Positions 24,568 to 33,700 are shown, numbered from the stretch's first letter. The stretch: DNA of 64,000 bases from Bdellovibrio bacteriovorus W (GCA_000525675.1 CP002190.1:372001-436000); one strand, 5' to 3'. A program made the numbers and translations. The notes: a model not told the origin generated them from the sequence alone.

Positions 24568-25533
24568 ATGAAGATCTTTTACTCTCCTTATTTTTTAAAG
24601 CCCAAACATTCACTGAATTCTTTGTCGCAAAAGAATCAGCGTGAAGGTGCTTTGATCAAGGTAGAAGAGGGGAATTATTCGGGATTTGCGGATCTTCATC
24701 CTTTGCGTGAATTTGGCGATGCCCCGATAAGCGATCATTTAGAATCTTTAAAAACTTCAAGCCCAAGTCCTCTTGTGGCACGCTCTCTTTTTTTAGCACA
24801 ACGAGATTTGGAAGCACGTAAAGCAGGTGTTTCCCTGCTTGGTGGCGCAAAACTTAAGAATAATTTTTCAATCCCAGATATTCAGTCTTTTGATTTGCAA
24901 GATCTTGGGGAGCTTCAAGAGTTCAAAACACTCAAAATTAAAATCGGTCGAGACTGGAAAAAAGAGGCGGAAATTTTAAATAGTCTTCAAAGAGATTCTT
25001 TTAAACTCCGCTTGGATGCCAATGCGAGCTTTACTGAAAAAAGCTTTAATGAATTCTTAGATCTTCTAGATAATCGTGTGATTGAAAGTCTTGAGTACAT
25101 TGAAGACCCGACTCCTTACGATCTTGAAACTTGGAAATCTCTTCAGAAGAGGGTGCCGATAGCGATTGATTTTGAATATTCAAAAGCACCAGAATCCTTG
25201 CTAGATGCGGGTTTCTCGGCAGTTGTTTTAAAGTCCTCGCGACAAAATGTGGAAGACATTGTTGATAAGTCGGTGCGTGCAGGTTTGAAAATCACTTTTA
25301 CTAGCTCTATGGACCATCTTGTGGGAATTGCCCATGGAGTTTCGATTGCACAGCATTTCAAATTAAAATTTCCAGAGAGTATTTTGGACTCGGGCTTTTT
25401 GACCCATGATCTTTTCGAGGAAGATATGTTTTCTTTGAAGGTTTCGATCAAAGAAGCCACTTTGCATTTCTCTGAAGAAAGTGGAATTGGTTTTACAGCG
25501 GAATTGAATTCTTGTCAGTGGGTAGGGTTATGA
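24568..25533 (+). CDS. menC: o-Succinylbenzoate synthase
   Basis: Enolase-superfamily dehydratase that makes o-succinylbenzoate in menaquinone synthesis. Key residues can be followed in order: the Lys pair in TLKIKIG, metal ligands in LRLDANASF, EYIEDPTPYD and AIDFEYS, and the second-side Lys in AVVLKSS. The 321 residues are typical. It starts three bases after menA and its TGA overlaps the menE ATG. Confidence 0.92.
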   Translation: MKIFYSPYFLKPKHSLNSLSQKNQREGALIKVEEGNYSGFADLHPLREFGDAPISDHLESLKTSSPSPLVARSLFLAQRDLEARKAGVSLLGGAKLKNNFSIPDIQSFDLQDLGELQEFKTLKIKIGRDWKKEAEILNSLQRDSFKLRLDANASFTEKSFNEFLDLLDNRVIESLEYIEDPTPYDLETWKSLQKRVPIAIDFEYSKAPESLLDAGFSAVVLKSSRQNVEDIVDKSVRAGLKITFTSSMDHLVGIAHGVSIAQHFKLKFPESILDSGFLTHDLFEEDMFSLKVSIKEATLHFSEESGIGFTAELNSCQWVGL

Positions 25534-26672
25534 TGGATTTATATTCATCTGAGAATGAAATTTTACTCAATCCTCGCTGGCCGGAAGAGGATCTCAAGGC
25601 GCTGACAGATCTTGCGAAGGCCTCTCAAGAAGAGCTTGGTCTTCAAGGGCATGTGTGGATTGCAACCTCAGGGAGCACTTCTGACAGTGTTCAAAGTACA
25701 AAGCTGGTGGCTATTTCGAAGGAAGCTCTTAGGGCTTCTGCCGAGAGTGTGAATCGTCATTTACAGACGACCTCTTCTGATATTTGGACTCAAGTACTGC
25801 CATCGTTTCATGTCGGAGGATTGGGAATTCAGATTCGTGCGCAACTTTCAGGTGCTCGCGTTGTTAATGCCTTAAATAATCAAAAGTGGGATGTCGAACA
25901 CTTTTATAAAGTTTTAATAGAAGAAAAGTGTACGCTCTCAGCTTTGGTGCCAACGCAAGTCTATGATCTTGTGCAGAGGCAATTCAAAGCACCGGCCAGT
26001 GTGCGCGCCGTGGTCATCGGTGGCGGAGCCTTCTCAGAAGATTTGTACTTAAAAGCCCGCCACTTAGGTTGGCCCGTTCTTCCCAGTTATGGAATGACGG
26101 AGACGTCTTCGCAGATTGCGACGGCATCTTTAGAGTCCTTAGAAACTTTAGAGTATCCTGAAATGAAACTTCTATCTCATGCCCAAGCCAGAAAGAGTGC
26201 TGAAGGCTTTTTAGAGGTGAGGGCCTCGTCGCTATTTACCTGTTATGCTCGCTTAGAAAAAGGTCACAGAAAATGCTGGAGCCCTCAAGTGAGTGGTTGG
26301 TTTACGACGGAGGATCAAGGGGATGTTCATGACTCTGTGATCTCCGTTCAGGGCCGTAGTCAGGATTATATAAAAATTGGCGGCGAAGGGACAAATTTAG
26401 GGCGACTGCGCCAGATATTTGAGTCTTGCGTGAATCAGGTCGATGCAAGTCTTCAACAAGAACTTGTGCTGCTCGACATGGAGTCCGAGAGGCTTGGCAG
26501 CGAGATTCATCTTGTTGTGCAGACAAGCAGTTTACAAGTTTCTGAAATTCAAGAACTGTACTCGCAAAAAGTTTTACCATTTGAGAAAATTCGAAAAGTT
26601 CATAAAGTCGATCAGATTCCTCGCTCGGATCTTGGCAAAGTACTTTGGAAACAATTAAGGAGTTTACTATGA
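25530..26672 (+). CDS. menE: o-Succinylbenzoate-CoA ligase
   Basis: Adenylate-forming enzyme that activates o-succinylbenzoate with CoA. It is chosen over a general acyl-CoA ligase because of its place after menA-menC and its small size (about 380 residues; MenE enzymes are usually 450 or more). The P-loop-like stretch is WIATSGSTSDSVQSTKLVAISK. The A5 region is LPSYGMTETSSQIAT, and the hinge region is SVQGRSQDYIKIGGEGTNL. The start is the ATG in an ATGA overlap with menC; an upstream TTG is less likely. The C-terminal catalytic Lys region (DLGKVLWKQL) is present. Confidence 0.88.
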   Translation: MMDLYSSENEILLNPRWPEEDLKALTDLAKASQEELGLQGHVWIATSGSTSDSVQSTKLVAISKEALRASAESVNRHLQTTSSDIWTQVLPSFHVGGLGIQIRAQLSGARVVNALNNQKWDVEHFYKVLIEEKCTLSALVPTQVYDLVQRQFKAPASVRAVVIGGGAFSEDLYLKARHLGWPVLPSYGMTETSSQIATASLESLETLEYPEMKLLSHAQARKSAEGFLEVRASSLFTCYARLEKGHRKCWSPQVSGWFTTEDQGDVHDSVISVQGRSQDYIKIGGEGTNLGRLRQIFESCVNQVDASLQQELVLLDMESERLGSEIHLVVQTSSLQVSEIQELYSQKVLPFEKIRKVHKVDQIPRSDLGKVLWKQLRSLL

Positions 26673-26986
26673 AAAGAGAAGAGAATCCTTGGTCAACGGG
26701 AATTGTTATGGTCTGCACCAAGTGCCACAAAGCCATTGCGCCAGAGAGCTTAAAGGAAGAGGGAAACTCTGGTGAGAATCTGAAGAATTTTTTGAAGAAG
26801 AGCCTTAAAGAATCAGGTGACGCAGGTAAGATTCGCGTTGTGACTTCAAGTTGTTTGGATGTTTGCATTAAGGACTATCAAGCGTTAAGCTACGCTCCTG
26901 TAAATGGAGATACAGAAACGTTCATCGTTCACCCAGAGTTAGAACGTGAGAAAATTCTAAGTTATTTAAAGTCCAAGCTGCCTTAG
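26669..26986 (+). CDS. Small cysteine protein, thioredoxin-like ferredoxin type
   Basis: A 105-residue protein with cysteines spaced VCTKC (near residue 15) and SSCLDVC (near residue 66). This pattern resembles thioredoxin-like [2Fe-2S] ferredoxins or a metal-binding relative, but the spacing is not fully canonical. Translation is coupled to menE by ATGA. A redox role next to quinone synthesis is inference only. Confidence 0.7.
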   Translation: MKREENPWSTGIVMVCTKCHKAIAPESLKEEGNSGENLKNFLKKSLKESGDAGKIRVVTSSCLDVCIKDYQALSYAPVNGDTETFIVHPELEREKILSYLKSKLP

Positions 26987-27019
26987 AAATAACTATTCTA
27001 AAAATGATTTAATAATGTG

Positions 27020-27060
27020 AGCCCCATCTATGGTTTTTTTTGATGGGGTTTGTTTTTTTG
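27020..27060 (+). terminator. Terminator of the menACE operon
   Basis: CCCCATC (27022-27028) and GATGGGG (27042-27048) form the stem, followed by TTTG and a run of seven T. Confidence 0.85.
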
Positions 27061-27124
27061 CTCTATCATTTTCACCACCTACCGAAAAGTCATCCGCAAT
27101 AACTCTTTTTAGGATAGGCTTTCG

Positions 27125-27844
27125 ATGAAGTTCGGAATTTTCTTAGGTTCTTTTTTGCTTTCGTCTTTTTGTTTCGCTTCAAATTGGTCTCAAACAAATA
27201 TCCAGTTTCTCCATGGTGACACTTATAGAAAAGCGGATGGTAGCGATACCGTGGGCTCAGTGATGACCGTTGAGCATTTGAGTCACTGGGACTATGGATC
27301 GAATTTCTTTTTCTTCGATATTTCAAATCCTGAAACTGAAAGCAGCACTTCTTACTACGGTGAGTTTTCGCCCTCTTTAAGTATGAGAAAATTAGATCTC
27401 TACAAAGAGGGAAGTTATGTGAAAGACATTTCTTTTCAGTTAAACTTTGAATTGCCTCAAGGACCTGCGAAAAGAGCTAATCTCGCGGGATTGACGTTTG
27501 AATGGAAAAACGTAGGCTTTGATTACCTTGCCACTCAGTTTCTATATCGAGACACAATGGGAGTGGAGGGTAATACTGGGCAGCTAACTCTTGTTTGGAT
27601 AAAACGATTTGGATCTGAAAGAGCACCTTTTGAGTTTTCTGGCTTTTTAGATTGGGCGGGTAAGGAGGGGTATTTGAGTAGTAATATTCACACACAGATA
27701 AATCTTCTCTATGACATTGATCGCAAGACCGCCCAAAGGGTTCCTCTGAAGCTTGGAGTTGAGTACAAGCATTGGGATAATAAGTTTGGCATCGATGGGC
27801 TCAATGAACGAGTTCCGCAGGTGAAGCTTCAGTGGAATTTTTAA
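27125..27844 (+). CDS. Tsx-like nucleoside channel / outer membrane beta-barrel
   Basis: Outer membrane protein of the Tsx family (12-stranded nucleoside channel). A signal peptide (MKFGIFLGSFLLSSFCFAS) is followed by the family pattern TVEHLSHWDYGSNFFFFDI and YYGEFSPSLSMRKL, and later by GVEYKHWDNKFG. It ends in a beta-strand with terminal Phe (VKLQWNF), as outer membrane barrels do. At 239 residues it is slightly short of E. coli Tsx. Nucleoside uptake would suit a predator that recycles prey nucleic acids, but substrate specificity is not visible. Confidence 0.87.
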   Translation: MKFGIFLGSFLLSSFCFASNWSQTNIQFLHGDTYRKADGSDTVGSVMTVEHLSHWDYGSNFFFFDISNPETESSTSYYGEFSPSLSMRKLDLYKEGSYVKDISFQLNFELPQGPAKRANLAGLTFEWKNVGFDYLATQFLYRDTMGVEGNTGQLTLVWIKRFGSERAPFEFSGFLDWAGKEGYLSSNIHTQINLLYDIDRKTAQRVPLKLGVEYKHWDNKFGIDGLNERVPQVKLQWNF

Positions 27845-27886
27845 AAAATCAGCACAAAGAAATGTTAGATAAAAAGTAAATATTGA

Positions 27887-27920
27887 AATGGGGAACTTTT
27901 TTTAAGTCCCCCAAGTTTTT
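27887..27920. terminator. Bidirectional terminator between the Tsx-like and Cys-cluster genes
   Basis: GGGGA(A)CTT and AAGTCCCC pair with one bulged A. T-runs follow on the plus strand, and the structure overlaps the 3' end of the convergent gene. Confidence 0.6.
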
Positions 27921-28357
27921 TCGCTTTCGATCTGTTCGCGGATTTGCTTTTCGATAGTGTCACCATCAATGACTTTACCTTTGCCGACTCCAGGGCAGAA
28001 GGCTTTCACGTCTTTCGCCCAAGACTTTGCATTCATCACTTCAGGCCAGAAAGGCCAAGTGCGACACTGAGTAGGGCGTGCTTCGTAAACTCCGCAACTG
28101 CTGCCTTTAAGGAAAATACAATCCGGATTGATGCGATCTTCTTTGAGGTGCCAGATGCCGCCGGTTTTTTCACAGTAACGGCGAGTGAAGGCCGAAGTGC
28201 TAATTTTTAAATGCTTTGCAAATCTTTGGCGATCTTCGAGATTCAAATACACAAATCCATACTCACCACGGGACATGCAACATTTGCCAGAACCTGTGCA
28301 TTCAAACTGCACGCCTTTGCGCCACCACTCTTTACCAGTAAATTTAAAGTCTTCCAT
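27902..28357 (-). CDS. YkgJ-family cysteine cluster protein
   Basis: Putative zinc- or iron-chelating protein. The 151 residues hold the family cysteines in order: FECTGSGKCCMSRGEYG near residue 20, RRYCEKTGG, NPDCIFLKGSSCGVYEARPTQCRTWPFWP, and a C-terminal KAFCPGVGKG. Start and the stop of the upstream thioesterase share a base (TAATG), so they form one transcription unit. The exact biochemical role of this family is not established. Confidence 0.9.
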   Translation of the reverse strand: MEDFKFTGKEWWRKGVQFECTGSGKCCMSRGEYGFVYLNLEDRQRFAKHLKISTSAFTRRYCEKTGGIWHLKEDRINPDCIFLKGSSCGVYEARPTQCRTWPFWPEVMNAKSWAKDVKAFCPGVGKGKVIDGDTIEKQIREQIESEKTWGT

Positions 28358-28782
28358 TAGGGTGTCACCTCATTTTCTAAATAGGCTGCCAGACGTTGTT
28401 TCATAATGTCGGGAAGCTGCATCTTTTCTTTCGTTTTACCGTTCACTAAAGCATGAACCATAAAAACTTCCGAATGTGTACGGTCGTTTCTAAAGAAGCG
28501 ATAATGCATCTTAAATGAGGTATTGCCAATCGAAGCGACTTTGACTTCAACGTTATAAGTTTTTCCCGGAAAGAAAGGGCTTAGAAACTGTGCCTCTGTC
28601 TGGCGAATAGGAATTATTATATCGCGCTGATTAAACCAGTCGTCATAGGAATAGCCAGCTTTGCATATAAATTCTTCGAAAACATCGTGGGCTATTGAGA
28701 AGATATTCCCAAAAAACATGATTCCAGCAGCGTCTGTTTCACGAAAAGTGATGGTCTTCGTGGTCGTAAATACTTTATTCAT
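28357..28782 (-). CDS. Hotdog-fold acyl-CoA thioesterase, possibly DHNA-CoA hydrolase
   Basis: The start at the ATG ending at 28782 (MNKVFTTTKTITFRETDAAG) removes an improbable N-terminal extension. The motif RETDAAGIMFFGNIFSIAHDVFEEF is the active-site loop and long helix of the 4-hydroxybenzoyl-CoA thioesterase family, with the catalytic Asp in TDAAG. Standing among men genes and facing the polyprenyl synthase, it is a candidate for the thioesterase step of menaquinone synthesis (DHNA-CoA to DHNA). It could equally be a general YbgC/FadM-type enzyme. Confidence 0.85.
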   Translation of the reverse strand: MNKVFTTTKTITFRETDAAGIMFFGNIFSIAHDVFEEFICKAGYSYDDWFNQRDIIIPIRQTEAQFLSPFFPGKTYNVEVKVASIGNTSFKMHYRFFRNDRTHSEVFMVHALVNGKTKEKMQLPDIMKQRLAAYLENEVTP

Positions 28783-28868
28783 AATGACTCGAACTTTAAG
28801 GGGCAGAGCCCTTGACAGCAAGCGGATAAATCGACAAGTTATCGACTTAAAGCCTGTAGGAGTATGTT

Positions 28869-29822
28869 TTGCAGCGAAGCGTTAATGATCTCAAAGTCTA
28901 TGATCCAAAGGATTTTCCGGCCTATTTGCCAAAGCTGAATAAGCTCTATGATGACTTGTTTGCTGGTGGGAAAGGTTTTAGAGCAAAACTCATCAAAATG
29001 ATGGCGAGCTCATTGAAGATTGATGCTTCTGCTGAATTGCTTTTAGCTCAGACGATTGAGTTTATTCACAATGCCTCCTTATTGCATGATGATCTGATTG
29101 ACCGCTCTCATCTACGTCGTGGAAAGACGGCCGCTTGGCTTAAGTACACACCTGAGTACGCTGTTTTGGCGGGGGACTATCTCTTAGCGCGCGTGATGGT
29201 GAATCTTTCAAGTCATGGCAACATCCATCTAGTTCAGTATACAGCGCAAGTTATCTCAGACCTTTTAGAAGGAGAGTGGCTGCAAGACTCTGTTATTGGA
29301 GACTTCTTCGTTTCCCTTGAACAACTGGATCGTATTCATAATTTGAAAACGGCTAGTTTGTTTAAGTGGTGTATCCGTGCGCCGTTTATTGCGCAAGAAC
29401 GTTACGATAAAGAATTGCACCAAACTCTTGAAGAGATGGGTACTCTCTTGGGACAGTTGTTCCAGCGCAGTGATGATCTTCTCGACTACAATGTGCGCAA
29501 TGATGAGGGAAAGGCAATTCTTGGAGATTTGAAATCTGGCTACTTAAACTCTTTCGGAGCATACGTTTGTAGTGACAGGTCTCGCCAAGACATTGATCGT
29601 ATCGTAAAAAGCCGTGATCTGAACGAGTTCTATTTGTCTATTGGTGGCGAAGATAAGTTCAAAGAGTTTGTGGCAAATTTTGATAAAATGAATGAAGAGC
29701 TTATTCAGATGTACGCTCATCATTTAGAGCGTCTTTCAAAAATGCTTAAACCTGAAGAGCAAAAGCTGATTGATCATCTCCGTCCTCTTACGGAAATTTT
29801 ATACTGGAGAAGGAAACCGTAA
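28869..29822 (+). CDS. Polyprenyl diphosphate synthase (quinone side chain)
   Basis: Trans-prenyltransferase that makes the long isoprenoid tail of menaquinone. The first Asp-rich motif is in LLHDDLIDRSHLRRGK and the second in FQRSDDLLDYN. The upstream IEFIHNASLLHDD resembles hepta/octaprenyl synthases. Translation seems to begin at TTG 28869 because TAGGAG lies six bases upstream, while the nearby ATG at 28864 is out of frame. The GTG of the UbiA-like gene follows immediately. Confidence 0.9.
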   Translation: MQRSVNDLKVYDPKDFPAYLPKLNKLYDDLFAGGKGFRAKLIKMMASSLKIDASAELLLAQTIEFIHNASLLHDDLIDRSHLRRGKTAAWLKYTPEYAVLAGDYLLARVMVNLSSHGNIHLVQYTAQVISDLLEGEWLQDSVIGDFFVSLEQLDRIHNLKTASLFKWCIRAPFIAQERYDKELHQTLEEMGTLLGQLFQRSDDLLDYNVRNDEGKAILGDLKSGYLNSFGAYVCSDRSRQDIDRIVKSRDLNEFYLSIGGEDKFKEFVANFDKMNEELIQMYAHHLERLSKMLKPEEQKLIDHLRPLTEILYWRRKP

Positions 29823-30890
29823 GTGATCGAGCTTAAGACCCTATCAAAAAAATCTCCGGAGTTTGTCTCTTATCTTACAGGGACTTTCTCAAAGACTTTA
29901 AGAGCTCTGCCCGTGCAGTCCTTAAATGTGAATTCATCGGCAGAGACTGTGACGTTTAAAATTGTTCCGATTGATTCTATCCAGAGGCCTTCGACAACAG
30001 TTTTTTTGGCTCAGATGTTTAAGGTGCGTAGTTTTTTATTGGTACTGGTGCCTCTGTTTTTAATTCTGACCAAAAATATTGATGATAAAACTCTTTCTTC
30101 AGTTTGGTACACGATCGTTGCTTCTATTGGAGTGCTGTTTGCATTTACGGCAGTGAATCTTCGCAACGATTACATGGATCATATCTCAGGTGTTGATCGC
30201 ATTTTGGAAAGAAGCGGAAGTCGCGCTATTCAAAACGGCTGGGTCAGTGCTGATCGAGTGAAACGCCTATCGACTTTCTTTCTAGTGATCTCGGTTTTGT
30301 TTTCTGTTCCCATCGTCTTTGTTTTCCCATCAGTGTCTTGGATTATTATAATCAGTCTTGCCATTGGTCTTTGGGCTCAATTCATGAAGTCTCAGTCCTT
30401 CAAATATAAAGTAGGCGGAGAGATTGCTTTATTTTTGATGTTCGGCCCTCTTTTGACCGTTGGCTATCAGTTGGCAATGGGCGTGCCTTTTGACGAAGAG
30501 AGCTTTTGGTTGGGTTGTGTATGGGGATGGTTGGTTATGTTTATTATCCATCTGCGCAACTTTGAAAACATTTTGCCTAGTGCTCAAGCTGGATTTACCA
30601 ATACCATCAATTGGTTGGGGTTTGATAGATCTCGCCGTTTGTTAGCTGCATGGTGGATCGTCTTTATGGCCCTGAACTTTGCCTACCATATGGTATATGC
30701 GGGTTCTTATTGGGCAGTTTATTTGACAATCGTTTTGGCCCTTTTTTCGTTTTCATTCATTGCGCGTTTAAAGTCTATTTCAAGCCCTGTCGGTAGCGAG
30801 CTAAGAGTGGTTTTTAAAAGAGGATTCCGCCTTTTCCTCATCACTATTTCTCTTTGGATATTTGAATGCATTTGGTACATCCTGGATTAA
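29823..30890 (+). CDS. UbiA-family prenyltransferase-like membrane protein
   Basis: A second UbiA-superfamily protein in the same neighbourhood as menA. The 355 residues have about eight membrane helices. The first Asp-rich motif is preserved as NLRNDYMDHISGVDRI. The second region (FIIHLRNFENI) lacks a clear DxxxD, so activity is uncertain. An N-terminal extension of about 60 residues precedes the first helix. It starts with GTG directly after the polyprenyl synthase stop. It could be a divergent MenA or use a different acceptor. Confidence 0.8.
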   Translation: MIELKTLSKKSPEFVSYLTGTFSKTLRALPVQSLNVNSSAETVTFKIVPIDSIQRPSTTVFLAQMFKVRSFLLVLVPLFLILTKNIDDKTLSSVWYTIVASIGVLFAFTAVNLRNDYMDHISGVDRILERSGSRAIQNGWVSADRVKRLSTFFLVISVLFSVPIVFVFPSVSWIIIISLAIGLWAQFMKSQSFKYKVGGEIALFLMFGPLLTVGYQLAMGVPFDEESFWLGCVWGWLVMFIIHLRNFENILPSAQAGFTNTINWLGFDRSRRLLAAWWIVFMALNFAYHMVYAGSYWAVYLTIVLALFSFSFIARLKSISSPVGSELRVVFKRGFRLFLITISLWIFECIWYILD

Positions 30891-31618
30891 GTCAGAAGGT
30901 CTGTGTAGTGAGCACTAGTGGCTGGGAGAGATCTCAGCACTGGAGTCACTTTTTTCAATGTCCTTTAAATCCGCCAGAGCCAAGTATCTTTCCATTTCAG
31001 TTTCACTCGGATCCAGAAGCTACATATCTATTAGATTCCCAAGGGCGACGCCTAGAAATTGATTTTGATAAAAATCATCTCGACTATGCTCGTAAAGGGC
31101 ATCGAGGGAAAAGTGAACTGATCGCCAAAGCTCTTGGTGCTAGTAAAGGCTATAAAAAGATTTTAGATCTTTCAGTCGGCATGGCAGTTGATAGTGTATT
31201 TCTTTGTCAGTTAGGCTTTGAGGTGATCGGAGTCGAAAGATCACCGATTCTCTATGCGCTCTTATCGGAAGCTTTTCAGAAAACTCAGAATCCGCTTCTG
31301 AAAAATTATCAGCTTCACTTTGACGATAGTTTAAATTTTTTAAAGACTCAGAAGGGGAAAGTCGAAATAGACGCCATCTATTTTGATCCCATGTATCCTC
31401 ACAAGAAAAAATCGGCATTACCTAAGCAGGAGATGGTGGTCTTTCGAGAGCTTGTCGGCGATGACTTAGATTCGACCGAGGTCTTTCAAGAGGCTCTTTC
31501 TTGGCCAGTGCACAGAGTGGTCGTCAAACGCCCTCTGCATGCTGAAGTTTTAGGAGAACGCTGCACTCATTCTTACACGGGAAAGGTAGTTCGTTATGAT
31601 ACTTATGTGGTTGGGTAG
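30866..31618 (+). CDS. rsmJ: 16S rRNA (guanine-1516 N2)-methyltransferase RsmJ-like
   Basis: SAM-dependent rRNA methyltransferase. Family stretches are KILDLSVGMAVDSVFLCQLGFEVIGVERSP (SAM-binding), DAIYFDPMYPHKKKSALPKQEM (catalytic DPMY motif) and HRVVVKRPLHAEVLG. The 250 residues match RsmJ length. The ATG at 30866 overlaps the upstream gene by 25 bases. Confidence 0.9.
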   Translation: MHLVHPGLSQKVCVVSTSGWERSQHWSHFFQCPLNPPEPSIFPFQFHSDPEATYLLDSQGRRLEIDFDKNHLDYARKGHRGKSELIAKALGASKGYKKILDLSVGMAVDSVFLCQLGFEVIGVERSPILYALLSEAFQKTQNPLLKNYQLHFDDSLNFLKTQKGKVEIDAIYFDPMYPHKKKSALPKQEMVVFRELVGDDLDSTEVFQEALSWPVHRVVVKRPLHAEVLGERCTHSYTGKVVRYDTYVVG

Positions 31619-32768
31619 TCTTGCCTTGATGATGTTTGGTTTTCTAAGTGCTAGAGCTGCTCTTCGCGAGATATTCTCTCAGTTTACACTTTCTCTGTTT
31701 GAAAAAGAATTGCCACAGCAGCCAGTTTCTTCATTGTTGAAAGCATCTGTGTTTGCTCTTTTGCAGCCTTCTCCAGTGCAAACTCAATACGGAGCCATTT
31801 CTTTTTTGAGTTTAAAAAAGTGGGGGACGCGCTCTAGTGCCCTGATGATGTGCACAAGCATTCTTGGTGTGGCATTTATTTTGGTACTTGGGTTCTTGTT
31901 TGCAAACTTAAGTGGTGCGCTCTTAATGGGTGTTGGAAGTTTCTATTTAATTTCTCAGCGTCTTTCAAAAACTATGAAGGCTGTTTTAAAATTGATATTC
32001 TTTTGCGGCTTGTTTTTGATGGGCGGGGAAGTGGCTCTTCGTAGTTCAAGCATTCTACAAACTCTTTTAGGGCAGTCCGAGTTTGCTTTCTTCTTAGCTG
32101 ATGGAAGATTTTCTGCGGTTCTGCCGCTGTTATTTTTAGCCTTAGCATTGAGCCTCATTATTGATTTTGAGTATTGGTCTTTTGTTCTTGGCCTGAGCTT
32201 ACTTTTGACAAACGTAGTTTCTATGAATGGAGCTTTAGCACTTGTGAGTGGGGAGTTGGTGGGAAGGCAGGTTCTTTTAGTTATTAGAACTTGGACTCTG
32301 GAGGAGACCGTGGCTAAAATTGCGCGCGGTTTTGCGCTTGTTTCTGTTGTCGGGATTATCTTGGGTTTCTTATTCGCAGGCGAAGCACGCAGTGTTTTTG
32401 GACTGGGCTTTACTGAGGACTTCACAGCAAGCCAGGCAAAGCTCTTTGATTTTGTGACGATGATAGCTTTGGTTCACGCCGTGTGGTTTCTAAGCGTTAT
32501 GGTTTGGGGACACTTTGCGGGGAATAAGACTTATGCACCGAGTGACAAAGCTGTTTATCCACCGGTTTCTTGGTGGGACCAGGGGCTGTTCAGCCATGAG
32601 GTCGAGGTCCTGCAGCGTAAGACGATCATACAAAGACTGTCAGAAATTCGCTATCATTTAAAAGGCCTTGAAACTATCGACAAGGCTCAGATCCCAGGCC
32701 CTATTCAAGCGCGTCTTGTGAGTGAAGAGAAAGATTTATCCGTACTCGACCAAAGACTGAGACCGTGA
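31596..32768 (+). CDS. Polytopic membrane protein, possibly Na/Pi-cotransporter related
   Basis: The 390 residues form roughly eight or nine membrane helices and a C-terminal cytoplasmic tail (ETIDKAQIPGPIQARLVSEEKDLSVL). The paired Gln/Ser-containing segments (LLQPSPVQTQYGAISFL, then a later GALLMGVGSF) vaguely recall the QSSSA repeats of Na/Pi cotransporters, but the signature is not intact. Function is therefore unassigned. The ATG lies within the end of rsmJ (23-base overlap), preceded by AAAGG. Confidence 0.6.
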   Translation: MILMWLGSLALMMFGFLSARAALREIFSQFTLSLFEKELPQQPVSSLLKASVFALLQPSPVQTQYGAISFLSLKKWGTRSSALMMCTSILGVAFILVLGFLFANLSGALLMGVGSFYLISQRLSKTMKAVLKLIFFCGLFLMGGEVALRSSSILQTLLGQSEFAFFLADGRFSAVLPLLFLALALSLIIDFEYWSFVLGLSLLLTNVVSMNGALALVSGELVGRQVLLVIRTWTLEETVAKIARGFALVSVVGIILGFLFAGEARSVFGLGFTEDFTASQAKLFDFVTMIALVHAVWFLSVMVWGHFAGNKTYAPSDKAVYPPVSWWDQGLFSHEVEVLQRKTIIQRLSEIRYHLKGLETIDKAQIPGPIQARLVSEEKDLSVLDQRLRP

Positions 32769-32809
32769 AGTTCGTGACTTTTTAAGGGATGATTCTACAA
32801 TAAGTTTAC

Positions 32810-33700
32810 ATGTCTAAAGAAGCAGAACTTAAAGAGAGAATTTCCGAGTTAGAACACGAGCTGGCAGTTAAAGAAGCTGAGCTTCATCGCTATCGCTTGG
32901 AGCTGGGCAAGGTGAACTCGGCTCTTGAGAAAATCATTCTGCAAGTCAGTCAAGAACTGACGATGGCGCAAGCACTGCAAAAGGTGCTAACGCCGACAGA
33001 GCTTCCGCAAGTTCAAGGTTTTGATTTTAGTACGAAGTTTGTTCCGGGGACGCGGTCTGGTGGAGACTACTTCGATATCTTTGAACACGAAGATAAATTA
33101 AAGTTCGGAATTTTAATTTCTAGCGCCAGCGGTTATGGTCTTTCTTCGACGCTTCTTTCGGTCATTATTAAATTCTCCTCGCAAATCGAAGCTCGCCGTG
33201 GGCTGTCTGCTGACAAGGTGGTGGGTCTTCTTGCTAAAGAAGTGGTGGGGACTATCCAAGGGGCTGACACTGCCAGTTTGTTCTATGGAATCGTGGATCG
33301 TAGAACCTATGAACTGGAGTACAGTTCTATCGGTGGCATTGACGGGTTTCTTCAAGTATATGGACAAGACGAGCTTGTGGCTCTGACGCCAACGGCTCCA
33401 GTATTGGATAAGGATTTTAACACGGAGCCTCAAAGTCAGGTTCTGCAACTCAACCCTCGGGACCGCTTAGTGATTGCAACCGAAGGTCTGAAGCTTTCTC
33501 AGAACTCGAAGGGCGTGGCTTGGGGGTCGCAAGGTATGAGTCAGGCAATTCTTCGTGCTCCAAAACAAGGTGTTCATGAGCTACGTAATGAGATCCTTTT
33601 TAGCAATGAGAAGTACAGTGGCTTAAGTGATCCTCAGCGTGACCAGACTCTGATTGTCACTGAGGTGAAGGACCGAGTCATTAAGCTTGCGAAAACGTAA
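32810..33700 (+). CDS. SpoIIE/RsbU-type phosphatase-like protein with altered metal ligands
   Basis: An N-terminal coiled coil (residues 1-50) precedes a PP2C-like domain. GGDYFDIFE (D86, D89) and the final DQTLIVTE are preserved. Where active members have GDVSGHG, this protein reads SSASGYG (Ser105 for Asp, Tyr109 for His), and TDG reads TEG. Two metal-site positions therefore differ, and the protein may be a non-catalytic regulator of a partner-switching pathway (inference). No anti-sigma or STAS partner is encoded nearby. Confidence 0.8.
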   Translation: MSKEAELKERISELEHELAVKEAELHRYRLELGKVNSALEKIILQVSQELTMAQALQKVLTPTELPQVQGFDFSTKFVPGTRSGGDYFDIFEHEDKLKFGILISSASGYGLSSTLLSVIIKFSSQIEARRGLSADKVVGLLAKEVVGTIQGADTASLFYGIVDRRTYELEYSSIGGIDGFLQVYGQDELVALTPTAPVLDKDFNTEPQSQVLQLNPRDRLVIATEGLKLSQNSKGVAWGSQGMSQAILRAPKQGVHELRNEILFSNEKYSGLSDPQRDQTLIVTEVKDRVIKLAKT

